Positions 31,430-39,210 of a stretch of 39,210 nt of DNA are shown piece by piece. A program made the position numbers and the translations under genes. Position 1 is the first letter of the stretch. Each line of letters opens with the position of its first letter. The notes beneath the pieces were generated by a model. That model saw nothing but the letters and a program-made list of their open reading frames with translations. It did no database searches and was not told the DNA's origin. Source of the DNA: a virus; the IMG/VR virus record IMGVR_UViG_3300042520_000247, positions 1-39,210 of that record. One strand, given 5' to 3'.

Positions 31430-32356
31430 ATGGCGATTCAATCTTTATTTGGACCTTCTCCTGAAGAAGTTTTATTTGCTAGGCAACAGCAGATGCAGCA
31501 ACAACAAGCTGCTCGTAATCAACTGATTGCACAGCAAGGGCGTGAGTTTGGTGTGTTTGCTCCGTTGTACCAAGCAGGTTTAAGGTTTGGTGATGTTGGA
31601 GCGCAGGCCATGACTCAGGCTTTGTTTCCAAACCAACGTGATCCAATGTTAGAAAGAGCAACACGTATTCAAGATGTTATTTCTAGGTATTCTGATCAAG
31701 ACACTACTGATCCTACAGTGTTAAAGAAAATGGCTGGTGACTTTGCTTCAATGGGGTTAACTCGTGAGGCGTTAACACTAGCTCAAGATGCTAAGAAAGC
31801 TGAAACAGAAGCTAAGCGCCTTGGTTTTGAAGAGAAGCGTGTTGGTCTTGAAGAAGAAAGAGTTAGTATTGCTAAAAGACAGGCGTTGCTTGAAGAAGTT
31901 AATAAAGATCCTTATGGTTCTATACAAAAAGCTCTTGAGCTTCCTGAAGATGACCCAACCCGTGCAGTTATTCTCGCTGGCGCTTCTGCTAGGATTGGTG
32001 AAAAGAACTTTGATCAGGCTGTTAGACAAGCCCAGATTAAAGCTAGTGAAGCACAAGCCGAAGCTTCTAGGAGACAAGGCGCAGACCAGGTTAGCGAGTC
32101 TGTTGTAACTGAAGACGGACTACCTTTAACTAAAAAGGGCGGTAAGTTTTATACACAAGATGGTAGAGTGTATACAGGTAAGCTTAAGAAGCTTGCTACT
32201 CCGGGGCCTTATGATGCACTCCTTTCAGGCGCTAATGCTGATAGAGTTAAAGCAGGTAAACCAGCACTAAGTGATGAAGAGGTTCGTAAGTTGTTATCTG
32301 GTGGAGGGCGAACAAATCCTGCTGCAGGAAGTGGGACTACTTGGGATGGTATGTAA
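31430..32356 (+). CDS. Internal virion / core-associated protein
   Basis: The protein has 308 residues. It begins MAIQSLFGPSPEEVLFARQQ and has a Gln-rich start, then a long coiled-coil zone (EAKRLGFEEKRVGLEEERVS, IAKRQALLEEV). It ends in a Gly/Ser-rich tail (GGGRTNPAAGSGTTWDGM). Position between two internal virion genes indicates a minor inner-core protein. No enzymatic motif is visible. Confidence 0.72.
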   Translation: MAIQSLFGPSPEEVLFARQQQMQQQQAARNQLIAQQGREFGVFAPLYQAGLRFGDVGAQAMTQALFPNQRDPMLERATRIQDVISRYSDQDTTDPTVLKKMAGDFASMGLTREALTLAQDAKKAETEAKRLGFEEKRVGLEEERVSIAKRQALLEEVNKDPYGSIQKALELPEDDPTRAVILAGASARIGEKNFDQAVRQAQIKASEAQAEASRRQGADQVSESVVTEDGLPLTKKGGKFYTQDGRVYTGKLKKLATPGPYDALLSGANADRVKAGKPALSDEEVRKLLSGGGRTNPAAGSGTTWDGM

Positions 32357-32359
32357 AAC

Positions 32360-33805
32360 ATGGCCTATAATGTACTTGCTGCTAAAAGAGCTGGTGCTAC
32401 AGATGAACAGATTGCTCGTATTATCGCTCAAGAGCGTGGGCAAAACTATGATGATTTAGTAGCTGCAGGCGCTACCCCTAATCAGATTATTAAGATAGGT
32501 AACGAACAAGGCTTCTCCTTTGGAGAGGCTTTCATGGCTGGTGCTCGTGCTGAGGCTTTGTCAGAGATTGATGGAGTTAAACAAATCTTTGGTGGAGAGC
32601 TTAGCGAAGAGCAGGTAGCACAAGAGAACCTAGCTAGGCAAGCTTCTGAAGAACGTGGCTTTGCTACTGGCTTAGGTCAGTTTGTTGGTGGTTTAATTAA
32701 CCCATCTACACTACTGCCAGGATCATTCCTCCTCAAAGGTGCTAAAGGTGTTGCACTAGCTGGTGCTGCTGGGGGAGGTATCGCTGGTGCTGTACGTCCC
32801 ATTTACACTGAAGAAGACCTAGGTAGGCTAGGCGGTGCTGCTGTAGGAGCTACAGTAGGAGGCGCACTAGGCTTTGGCCTGGGTAAACTTATTGATCAGT
32901 TTGGTTCAAAAGTAGCTGACGATATTGTCAACACTGGTCAGTTATCTCCTGATGGTAAAGAGATTACTACCCCACACTTTAAGCTTAAGTTAGATGAAAA
33001 TGGTAACTGGTCTAGAGAAGAAGTTTCAGTAACAGATGATTTACTTAAGGCAAGGCAAGTAGCGGAAGAGAACAGAGCCTCAACTATTGATGGTCTAGAA
33101 CCAAAGGTAGAAAGTCCTGAAGTAGTTGCTGCCAAAACTGCAGAGAAAGAAGATCTTCCTGTTCTTCCACAATATCTTTCAGGAGCTTCTCCAAGGTTTG
33201 CTAAGTCTGTTGTTGACTTTGAAACCGATATAGATAAGGCTTTGTACATAGTTGGTAACCCTACTACCAAGTCTGCTAGGCACGATGACTACATGGCCTT
33301 CTTGCAGCAGGCTTTAAAGACCGATCAAGGCACTATTTCCAAACTTGCTGCTGAGGTTCGTAAGGAAGTTGTACAGGCTGGTAAACTGGTCCAGGGCGAA
33401 GCAGGCTTGTCTGGTATAGGTCAGGTAGATAAGTTTAAGTTTAACTTATCCAGAACAGTAGATAATATTTTAAATCCTGCTGATAAATATCTTGACGATT
33501 TCTCTAAAAGAGTGTATAATTTAGGAGCTGGTCTAAGAACTGGTCCTAAAGGATATCCAGTCTTGTCCTTTAAACAAGCTGAGGAAGCTGTGTCAATTAT
33601 GCAGCGAACTGATCCAACCTTTGTCAAGAGTATGCCAGAGGCTTCACGGAATGTAGCAGCATATCGTAGATACCTAGATGATATGAAATCTTTAAACGGG
33701 CGTAACTATAAGGCCAAGTCCTTTGAAGATTTTATTAATAAAGGGATTGACGCAGACGATCAAATTAAAATGATTGAAGCTGGTTACTTTGATGGGTGTA
33801 GATAA
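32360..33805 (+). CDS. Internal virion protein, module 1
   Basis: The protein has 481 residues. It begins MAYNVLAAKRAGATDEQIAR, and a Gly/Ala-rich hydrophobic stretch at about 135-180 (GVALAGAAGGGIAGAV, GGAAVGATVGGALGFGLG) could insert into membrane. The rest is helical and charged. The gene ends GYFDGCR and overlaps the next start (TAATG). With the next two genes it spans about 4.1 kb, like the large internal core proteins of T7-like phages, which may be one polypeptide in relatives. Its role is probably DNA ejection. Confidence 0.72.
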   Translation: MAYNVLAAKRAGATDEQIARIIAQERGQNYDDLVAAGATPNQIIKIGNEQGFSFGEAFMAGARAEALSEIDGVKQIFGGELSEEQVAQENLARQASEERGFATGLGQFVGGLINPSTLLPGSFLLKGAKGVALAGAAGGGIAGAVRPIYTEEDLGRLGGAAVGATVGGALGFGLGKLIDQFGSKVADDIVNTGQLSPDGKEITTPHFKLKLDENGNWSREEVSVTDDLLKARQVAEENRASTIDGLEPKVESPEVVAAKTAEKEDLPVLPQYLSGASPRFAKSVVDFETDIDKALYIVGNPTTKSARHDDYMAFLQQALKTDQGTISKLAAEVRKEVVQAGKLVQGEAGLSGIGQVDKFKFNLSRTVDNILNPADKYLDDFSKRVYNLGAGLRTGPKGYPVLSFKQAEEAVSIMQRTDPTFVKSMPEASRNVAAYRRYLDDMKSLNGRNYKAKSFEDFINKGIDADDQIKMIEAGYFDGCR

Positions 33806-34434
33806 TGTCTAGATGCGACTTACCATTATATAAAAATGTACTTCCTAAAGTACGAGTAACTAATATCACATCTAACCAGATGGATAAGTTACTTAAGATG
33901 GATGAGAGTAAAAAGAAATTCTTCATGAACGAGCGTGTATACGCCAATGAAGATGAAAAGTCTTTGATGGAAGGTATTGCCTATGCGTTTGGTAGGCGTG
34001 CGGAAAGTAAGACTAACCTGGGTATTCAGATGGATACCTTTACCAACGAAACCTACCAGAAGGCTCTTAACTCTGTAAAAAACTCAGAGTTTAACAGCCC
34101 AGATGCCCTGGCTGTGGGTCAGGATATCCTGCTACGGGTGGAGAAGGGTACTCCTCTGTCAAATGAACAACGAGCGCTGGCCCTACCAGCCTTCTTAAAG
34201 CGCTTAGAGGGTCTTCCTCTCCTTACCCGTCAGTATGAAAAAGCGTATGCCTCTGGGGACGAGGACATGACAGCTAGATTTGGAGCTGAGATAGCACAGT
34301 CTATCGCTATGTTTGCTGGTATTAGGGGCGATCAGAATGCCTTGTCCGTAGGGTTTAATACCTATAAGTATATGTACAGACAGATCCAAGCTAACGCTAA
34401 GATAACAAAACTATTTCAAAACGGTGAGTGCTAA
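33805..34434 (+). CDS. Internal virion protein, module 2
   Basis: The protein has 209 residues, MSRCDLPLYKNVLPKVRVTN onward, wholly helical, ending ITKLFQNGEC. It has no recognised family. It starts on the overlapping TAATG of the preceding gene and ends on the TAATG of the next, so three genes are chained. Length and order suggest it is one piece of a larger core protein. Separate translation by stop-restart is the simplest reading; a recent split by point mutation is the alternative. Confidence 0.65.
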   Translation: MSRCDLPLYKNVLPKVRVTNITSNQMDKLLKMDESKKKFFMNERVYANEDEKSLMEGIAYAFGRRAESKTNLGIQMDTFTNETYQKALNSVKNSEFNSPDALAVGQDILLRVEKGTPLSNEQRALALPAFLKRLEGLPLLTRQYEKAYASGDEDMTARFGAEIAQSIAMFAGIRGDQNALSVGFNTYKYMYRQIQANAKITKLFQNGEC

Positions 34435-36464
34435 TGGCTGGTATTACTAAAAGATGTGCTGATTTCTTATTAAACTGGGCCAAGTCTGCTGATGATATTA
34501 TGACTAACCCAGTACTGTCTCCTGGTGAGGCAGGCGCTGCATTGTCTAAGAGCGCAGAAGCTGTCTTAAAAGAGCCTTCGGTCAGAGAGAGGATTGGCTC
34601 CTACATTCGTAATAGCTACCTATCTGCCTTGTCTACCCAGGTGGTCAACCTAGTGTCCCAAACTGCCCAGCTAGCTCTGGCCCCAGTAGTCAGGGCTGCA
34701 GCAGGGAGGCCCGGAGAAGCCATAGCCATGCTCAGGGGTGTCTCTGAAGGATTTACAGAGTCGTTCCCCAGATTTATGGCAGGGTTGTCTAAGCGTACCG
34801 AAGACTTTGATGGCAACCAACATAAGACATTTGACATAGTTAAGAACAAATACGGGGATGCTATCCTGACATATCCCCAGCGGCTGACTGGGGCATTGGA
34901 CCAGGCCTTCTCTGCTGTGCTGGAGCGCATGGAGTATCGTGCCATGCTGCACAGGATCGAGAGTAAGTTTCCTGATGAGTACTTTGCCAAGCAAGGAACA
35001 ACTCGTGAGGCCTTTGTCAAGGAACTTGATGACATTGCCATGAAGCAAAAGGACGGTAATGCAGCTATGCTTCGCTACCTAGAGGGTAGGGACCCAGCCC
35101 TTCGCTACCAGCTTGAGAACTTTGCAGCTTTTAATACCTTCCGAACCCCACTAGGAAAGTCGTTGATTGACCGTGGTGGACAGCTAGTGGCAGAGGCTAA
35201 GAACATAGCGCCTGAGTTAAACCTTGTGGTTCCGTTTCTTCGTACTGGTATTAACATTGCTAAAGAGGCTGGTGGATACCTACCAGGGGCAGGGATGCTT
35301 CGTGTTCGTCAGGCTAAGTTAGACATTAAAGATATTAACGAACAACTAGCCAGTGTCTCTACTAAAATCCAAGCGGCAGAGGATAGGCTTTCTACTGCTG
35401 TGTTTCCTGCCCAGATTGAAAAGGCCCAGGCAAGGCTTGATAAGCTGATTAAGCGTAGGGCCATGCTGGAAGGCGAGAGAACCTTCAAGGAAGAAAAGAT
35501 TCCTGAGTTCTATGCTCAACAGGTTCTTGGTGCTGGGTTCATGCTTGCTACCTATGGCATGGTGCAGCAGGGTTTAGTTACTGGTCACTACTCTACAGAC
35601 CCTGCAACTAGAACTGCACAGATGGCTACTGGTGTTCCTCCTATGTCCTTTAAGATGGGAGATAGATGGGTGTCTTATGATCGTATCGAACCTTTCTCTA
35701 CTGTTATGGGTTTGGTAGTTGATACTATGAGTGCGTTTAAAGAAGGCAGGCTTAAAGGTGAGAGTCCTAGTATAGGTAATATATTTAAAATAGTAGGCCA
35801 GAACTTCTTAGACAAGACCTTCACTGAGGGCCTAGGTAAAGCAATGCTTGCTATTCAAGAACCAGATAGATATCTGGAATCCTATCTTGTCTCTCTAACT
35901 AACCCTGTAGTGCCTGCTATCGTTAATCAAATAGCAAGGTTAGAAGACCCAATAAGAAGAGAAATTAAAGACCCCGACACTGCTAACTGGGTTTTGAATA
36001 ACTTAAAGAGCAGGCTACCTGGACTAAGGGAGACTCTACCTGAGCAGGTTAACTTACTTGGTCAGCCCCAGCAGATGGGCAGAGGCTCTGTTCTTACTGG
36101 TATTCAGGTAACCCCTGTTGAGCGTGAGGCAACTCAGGCTATATTTGATAACCCTTACTTACGCATGGAGCGCATGGATAGGAAAGTTGGTGGTTTAGAG
36201 TTAACACCAGAACAATACGCTGACATGGAGAACCGTGCTGGGGACCAGCTCAATCGTGTTGCTGGTAACTTAATTAACAACCCAGGGTTTCTAGCACTCT
36301 CTCGCCCATTACAAGCAAGACTTGTTAAAGGTATTACAGGAGAGATTAGGAAGGCAGAGCGTATGCGTACTTTGTCTACTCTGGTCCAAGACCCTGAGAA
36401 GCGTTCAGAGTTTGTTCTCAATCTCCTCACCAAGCGAGGGCTTCAGCAAGACATCGAAGAATGA
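34434..36464 (+). CDS. Large internal virion protein with LPD38-like region
   Basis: I start at the ATG at 34434 (TAATG); a GTG at 34428 is an alternative. The protein has 676 residues. It contains long helices, a coiled coil around residues 290-350 (QLASVSTKIQAAEDRLSTAV, then KAQARLDKLIKRRAML). A hydrophobic segment and FKMGDRWVSYDRIEPFSTVM follow near 375-450, similar to the LPD38 domain of large polyvalent phage proteins. The role is probably ejection with DNA. No lytic transglycosylase motif is evident here. Confidence 0.75.
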   Translation: MAGITKRCADFLLNWAKSADDIMTNPVLSPGEAGAALSKSAEAVLKEPSVRERIGSYIRNSYLSALSTQVVNLVSQTAQLALAPVVRAAAGRPGEAIAMLRGVSEGFTESFPRFMAGLSKRTEDFDGNQHKTFDIVKNKYGDAILTYPQRLTGALDQAFSAVLERMEYRAMLHRIESKFPDEYFAKQGTTREAFVKELDDIAMKQKDGNAAMLRYLEGRDPALRYQLENFAAFNTFRTPLGKSLIDRGGQLVAEAKNIAPELNLVVPFLRTGINIAKEAGGYLPGAGMLRVRQAKLDIKDINEQLASVSTKIQAAEDRLSTAVFPAQIEKAQARLDKLIKRRAMLEGERTFKEEKIPEFYAQQVLGAGFMLATYGMVQQGLVTGHYSTDPATRTAQMATGVPPMSFKMGDRWVSYDRIEPFSTVMGLVVDTMSAFKEGRLKGESPSIGNIFKIVGQNFLDKTFTEGLGKAMLAIQEPDRYLESYLVSLTNPVVPAIVNQIARLEDPIRREIKDPDTANWVLNNLKSRLPGLRETLPEQVNLLGQPQQMGRGSVLTGIQVTPVEREATQAIFDNPYLRMERMDRKVGGLELTPEQYADMENRAGDQLNRVAGNLINNPGFLALSRPLQARLVKGITGEIRKAERMRTLSTLVQDPEKRSEFVLNLLTKRGLQQDIEE

Positions 36465-36901
36465 GTGAACCAGTAACACAAGCTGCCAAGGCTGCTGTCT
36501 CTGGCATTAGGGAAGCTTTAGCTGTAGGTAAGGAGCTAGAGGCTGTTACTAAGGACATTCAAGACCTTGGTAAGTCTGAGATCCAAGCTAGAGATGCCTA
36601 CCGCCGTAAGCAAAAGAAAAGACCAGCAGATACTTCTTTCTTCTCTGCTGTCGAGGAATGGCGAGGAGTATACGAAATCAAGAAGCTACAGGACGAACTA
36701 AAGCAGGACATAATCGAGAAGCATGGTCAGGCTGCTTGGGCTGAGGTAGAGGTTATCCAGCAGAGAATCCTTAAGGACAACAAGGATTTAACTGATGAGT
36801 TTGGTAGAGACATACACAAACTTGCAATGCTCAAGTGGTACTGTTTTATAGCTGCTTTCATCCTAGTTAGTTTTGCCTATGTCATGGGCTATAATCCTTA
36901 A
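36461..36901 (+). CDS. C-terminally anchored membrane protein near lysis genes
   Basis: The protein has 146 residues. Residues 1-120 are charged and helical (coiled coil near YEIKKLQDELKQDIIEKHG). A single transmembrane segment follows at about 126-143 (WYCFIAAFILVSFAYVMGY). It overlaps the preceding stop (ATGA) and lies ten bases before the holin gene. Position suggests a lysis-related or virion membrane protein. It lacks the N-terminal anchor of a Rz-type spanin, so that label is not used. Confidence 0.75.
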   Translation: MSEPVTQAAKAAVSGIREALAVGKELEAVTKDIQDLGKSEIQARDAYRRKQKKRPADTSFFSAVEEWRGVYEIKKLQDELKQDIIEKHGQAAWAEVEVIQQRILKDNKDLTDEFGRDIHKLAMLKWYCFIAAFILVSFAYVMGYNP

Positions 36902-36910
36902 GGAGTTATT

Positions 36911-37414
36911 ATGTTATCCCTTATTTCTTCCGCTGTTGGTTTCCTAGCCTCTGGTTTACCACAGGTACTTAGCTTCTTTCAAGACAAGGCTGACAAGGCT
37001 CAGGAGTTAAAGCTTGCACAGATGCAGACTGAGCGTGAACTAGCCCTTGCAGAGAGGGGCTTCTTAGCCCAGCAGAAGGTCGAAGAGATCAGGACTGACC
37101 AGATTACCCTCCAGACCGATGCAGACCGCCAGAGCGCCGCTTTAGACCACGACAAGGCTATCATGGCTAGGGCTTCTAACTGGGTGGTTAACCTGAACGG
37201 GATAGTACGCCCAACAGTAACCTTCATCTTTGTCCTAGAGTTAGTGATGATTAACATAGCACTGACTTACTTCCTGCTGCGTGGTGGGCTAGGCAGTATG
37301 TCTGTAGAGCAGTTCATCGCAGCCACTGATGTCATCTTCTCTGAGGATGAGATGGCCTTGCTGTCTGGAATCATTGCCTTCTGGTTTGGTTCTCGTCAGT
37401 GGGGCAAGAAGTGA
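36911..37414 (+). CDS. Holin, 3TM (GTA-type) family
   Basis: The protein has 167 residues. A hydrophobic N-terminus (LISSAVGFLASGLPQVLSFF) is followed by a charged helix and then NWVVNLNGIVRPTVTFIFVL and IIAFWFGSRQWGKK at the C-terminus. The RPTVTF-to-FGSRQW pattern matches holins of the 3TMs/gene transfer agent family. The strong TTAAGGAGTTATT ribosome site precedes the start. It would form membrane holes that release the lysozyme encoded next. Confidence 0.83.
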   Translation: MLSLISSAVGFLASGLPQVLSFFQDKADKAQELKLAQMQTERELALAERGFLAQQKVEEIRTDQITLQTDADRQSAALDHDKAIMARASNWVVNLNGIVRPTVTFIFVLELVMINIALTYFLLRGGLGSMSVEQFIAATDVIFSEDEMALLSGIIAFWFGSRQWGKK

Positions 37415-37911
37415 AGGTAAGTAAACAGTGTATAGAAGGGATAAAGAAAGATGAAGGAGTACGATTTTTTCCATATCGCTGTCCTGCTTTACTATGGACT
37501 GTTGGTGTTGGGCACGTTATTGATCCTTACCATATAAGGACACCATTCAATGAACGCAAAGGACTTAGTATCCCTGATGGGTGGGATAGAGTTTTGTCAA
37601 TGGCTGAAGTGGATAGAATCCTCGCAGAAGACTTGGCTACATTCGAGCGAGGTGTACTTAGACTATGCCCTACAGGACTTACCCAAGGTCGCTTTGATGC
37701 CTTGGTTAGCTTTAGCTTCAATGTGGGGCTGGGAAACCTGCAAAGATCCACGATAAGGATGAAGCACAACAGAGGCGAATACGAAGCTGCTGCTGATGCT
37801 TTCCTTGCGTGGACCAAGGCAGGTGGTAAAGAGCTTCCCGGCCTAGTTAAGCGCAGGAAGCACGAGAGAGCTATGTACTTAATCCCAACTGAAGAGAACT
37901 CTGAGGAATAA
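37411..37911 (+). CDS. Endolysin, GH24 lysozyme with Glu-Cys-Thr triad
   Basis: The start is GTG at 37411 with GGGGCAAGAA upstream, overlapping the holin stop (GTGA). Another GTG at 37399 is in frame. The protein has 166 residues. Its catalytic pattern is Glu15, eight residues, Cys24, five residues, Thr30, within DEGVRFFPYRCPALLWTVG and GVGH. T4 and most relatives have Asp where Cys is here. FDALVSFSFNVGLGNLQRST and GLVKRRKHERAMYL complete the fold. It cleaves peptidoglycan. No signal peptide or SAR anchor is seen, so it depends on the holin. Confidence 0.93.
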   Translation: MKVSKQCIEGIKKDEGVRFFPYRCPALLWTVGVGHVIDPYHIRTPFNERKGLSIPDGWDRVLSMAEVDRILAEDLATFERGVLRLCPTGLTQGRFDALVSFSFNVGLGNLQRSTIRMKHNRGEYEAAADAFLAWTKAGGKELPGLVKRRKHERAMYLIPTEENSEE

Positions 37912-38007
37912 GAAGTCCACCACTAGGTAGTGTGTTCCCTCCTCTGGGTCTTGTACATACTCTGCTCCACACATAATACCACAGATAAAGTTAAGTTCGA
38001 TCATCAT
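37879..38007 (-). CDS. 42-residue protein overlapping the lysozyme gene tail to tail
   Basis: The minus-strand frame reads MMIELNFICGIMCGAEYVQD, then PEEGTHYLVVDFLFLRVLFS and WD. A small-protein pattern of this kind (IEL-xF-xxG-xM-xGxEY then VVDxxxLR) recurs in phages. The start overlaps the reductase stop (ATGA), so it is the last gene of the leftward operon. Its final 33 bases lie antisense to the end of the lysozyme gene. Function is unknown; two weakly hydrophobic stretches are present. Confidence 0.75.
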   Translation of the reverse strand: MMIELNFICGIMCGAEYVQDPEEGTHYLVVDFLFLRVLFSWD

Positions 38008-39210
38008 ATTTCACAGTGCCCCGCTACGCAGGCTAGGGTCTGCGCTCCCTCTACGTTGTCCTCTTCTTCCTTAAGATTATCCCACACAATCTCTGTAGGC
38101 ATCTTTGAAAGAAGCTCCTCGTACTGCTCTTTAGTACACTCCTCGTAAGGTGCTTGTCGATAAGAGCCTCCATCCCAAGGCAGGAAAGAGATACCACTAA
38201 TCTCATCGAAGTTCCTCCACACCCACGCCCCTACGTCCATCCACTCGTCTTCCTTTACAGAGATGGTGACAGATGGTTTATGCTCACACCAATGACGCTG
38301 ATACATTAGCCACAGATCAAGGTGCTGCATAGCTGTTAAGTCCACACGAGTACGAGAAGACTCTGGTGCTTTCACTGGGAAAGAGAACACCGCAGTGCTG
38401 TCTGGCCTCATGACACAGTCCTCTGTAGGGATGCCTGAGTCTGTTAAGAACTTCGTGAGAGGATCTTTCTTATCTCCACGCACACGGCGAACATAATACT
38501 CGCTATGTCTAGTATGAATACCAGAGGCAGAATTAACAAGTTGAGACACAGTGCCGCTAGGTTTGACACAAGTAATCGCAGCAGACACAGGAATTCCCAA
38601 ACGTGTTGCAAACTCATTGTTGGTAGTAATGGTGACATCTCGTAAGTATTCAAGAGATTGCGTAGTGCTTTCACAGACCCTCCCCATCCAAGGATTATCT
38701 AAGATACCAGTTAATGATACACCCAAGAGACGCTCCTCCTCAGTGTTCTTCTGCCAAATCTTACGAAGATATGGGAAGTGCGTCAGAGTGCTCTGGAACG
38801 TGCCTAAGATTGTGGCGATGCGTACCTTCTTAGCCAAGTCTGCAACGGTATCTTCGGCCCGTACGACAACTTCTGTGAGGTTACAGAACTGATATGGGCG
38901 AAGGATGATTTCTGAGCAGGGGTTAGTACCAAAGTCGTAATCTGAATCACGTCTCCCATTCTTTGTAGCCTGAGTTTTACTTGCTGCTCGTGAGAAGATT
39001 CCTCGCTCTCCAGAGTGACTGTTATAGAGGCTAGTCCACTCTTGGAGAAACTGTCCGATATCGGGTTTACTAATGTAAGAAGCTGAGTTGTTAGCCAAAG
39101 CTCGTTGTGCGTTGTGTTCCCACCAGTTTCCACTCTTTGCGCTCCTCATACGATCATCTTCGAGATCAGACAGACTGATCATTGCACTCCTTCGTACTCC
39201 ACCCACAACG
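38004..39210 (-). CDS. nrdJ: Class II (B12-dependent) ribonucleotide reductase, C-terminal part
   Basis: This is the remainder (residues about 229-629) of the enzyme begun at 1-790. Residue 326 (in TNPCSEIILRP) is the expected radical-bearing Cys and residue 328 the conserved Glu. Cys337 (QFCNLTE), 11 residues later, is the second redox Cys, the same spacing as Cys408/Cys419 in L. leichmannii. The C-terminus has Cys622 and Cys627 (LACVAGHCEI), the pair that re-reduces the active site. All catalytic features are thus intact across the join. The enzyme needs adenosylcobalamin, so the host must make or import B12. The stop overlaps the 42-residue gene start (ATGA). Confidence 0.94.
   Translation of the reverse strand, partial: VVGGVRRSAMISLSDLEDDRMRSAKSGNWWEHNAQRALANNSASYISKPDIGQFLQEWTSLYNSHSGERGIFSRAASKTQATKNGRRDSDYDFGTNPCSEIILRPYQFCNLTEVVVRAEDTVADLAKKVRIATILGTFQSTLTHFPYLRKIWQKNTEEERLLGVSLTGILDNPWMGRVCESTTQSLEYLRDVTITTNNEFATRLGIPVSAAITCVKPSGTVSQLVNSASGIHTRHSEYYVRRVRGDKKDPLTKFLTDSGIPTEDCVMRPDSTAVFSFPVKAPESSRTRVDLTAMQHLDLWLMYQRHWCEHKPSVTISVKEDEWMDVGAWVWRNFDEISGISFLPWDGGSYRQAPYEECTKEQYEELLSKMPTEIVWDNLKEEEDNVEGAQTLACVAGHCEI
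39104..39210. repeat. Terminal overlap, right copy (circular closure)
   Basis: This is the second copy of the first 107 bases of the window, identical but for G at 39111 where the left copy has A at 8. The unit genome is therefore 39,103 bases. The same reductase codons are encoded twice. Confidence 0.93.

Noticed and set aside
36461-36901. Calling the membrane protein an Rz-type spanin
   Set aside because: Rz spanins have an N-terminal membrane anchor and periplasmic coiled coil. Here the only membrane helix is C-terminal, and no overlapping Rz1-like lipoprotein frame was noted.
1-39210. tRNA genes, CRISPR arrays, insertion sequences, integrase or lysogeny repressor
   Set aside because: None was seen on either strand: no cloverleaf-like segments, no regularly spaced repeats, and no transposase or recombinase motifs. 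A covariance-model scan was not possible here.

Overview
This window is the genome of a tailed bacterial virus, apparently complete. The first 107 bases recur as the last 107 (1-107 versus 39104-39210) with one mismatch, so the sequence closes into a circle of about 39,103 bp. The gene set points to a short-tailed (podovirus-like) phage: large and small terminase, a large portal, scaffold, major capsid, tail adaptor and nozzle proteins, T7-type internal virion proteins, and no tape measure, sheath or tail-tube gene. I see no integrase, repressor, tRNA, CRISPR array or phage RNA polymerase. It therefore looks virulent and dependent on host RNA polymerase, which fits the near-perfect sigma70 promoters. 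The host cannot be named from the sequence. The vitamin-B12-dependent ribonucleotide reductase, the SSB type and the many small marine/freshwater phage families suggest an aquatic Gram-negative bacterium. Cobaviruses and SIO1-like phages also carry such a reductase, but I cannot assign this phage to them without a search.

Layout: two arms diverge from a 686-bp palindrome-rich non-coding region (12898-13583). The leftward arm (minus strand, 12897 down to 1, then through the circle to 37879) carries early and metabolic genes. In order these are small unknowns and tiny membrane peptides, a GP88-family protein, zinc-ribbon proteins, primase-helicase, an FkbM methyltransferase, family A DNA polymerase, ssDNA-binding protein, 5'-3' exonuclease, a PD-(D/E)XK nuclease, a metallophosphoesterase, a DUF3310 protein, a GT9-like glycosyltransferase and a class II ribonucleotide reductase split by the window ends. 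Most genes overlap by a few bases (ATGA, TAATG), as in a translationally coupled operon. Extra promoters lie inside the 3' ends of two small genes.

The rightward arm (plus strand, 13584-37911) carries packaging, head, tail and lysis genes: terS, terL, an inserted SAM methyltransferase, portal, small proteins, scaffold and capsid, followed by a terminator. Next come a collagen-like fibre, a triple-LamG adhesin, small tail proteins, adaptor, nozzle, a tail-collar fibre, a cupin-SET fusion, internal virion proteins, a C-terminally anchored membrane protein, a 3TM holin and a GH24 lysozyme. The arms converge near 37.9 kb, where a 42-aa leftward gene overlaps the lysozyme gene tail to tail.

How the parts work together: the reductase supplies dNTPs; polymerase, primase-helicase, SSB and nucleases replicate and process DNA; terminase fills proheads; internal proteins probably help eject DNA; fibres and adhesins choose the host; and holin plus lysozyme release progeny. 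The least expected cargo is a set of modification enzymes: FkbM, the GT9-like enzyme, the methyltransferase between terL and portal, and the cupin-SET protein. Family calls come from motifs read by eye; no database search was run.
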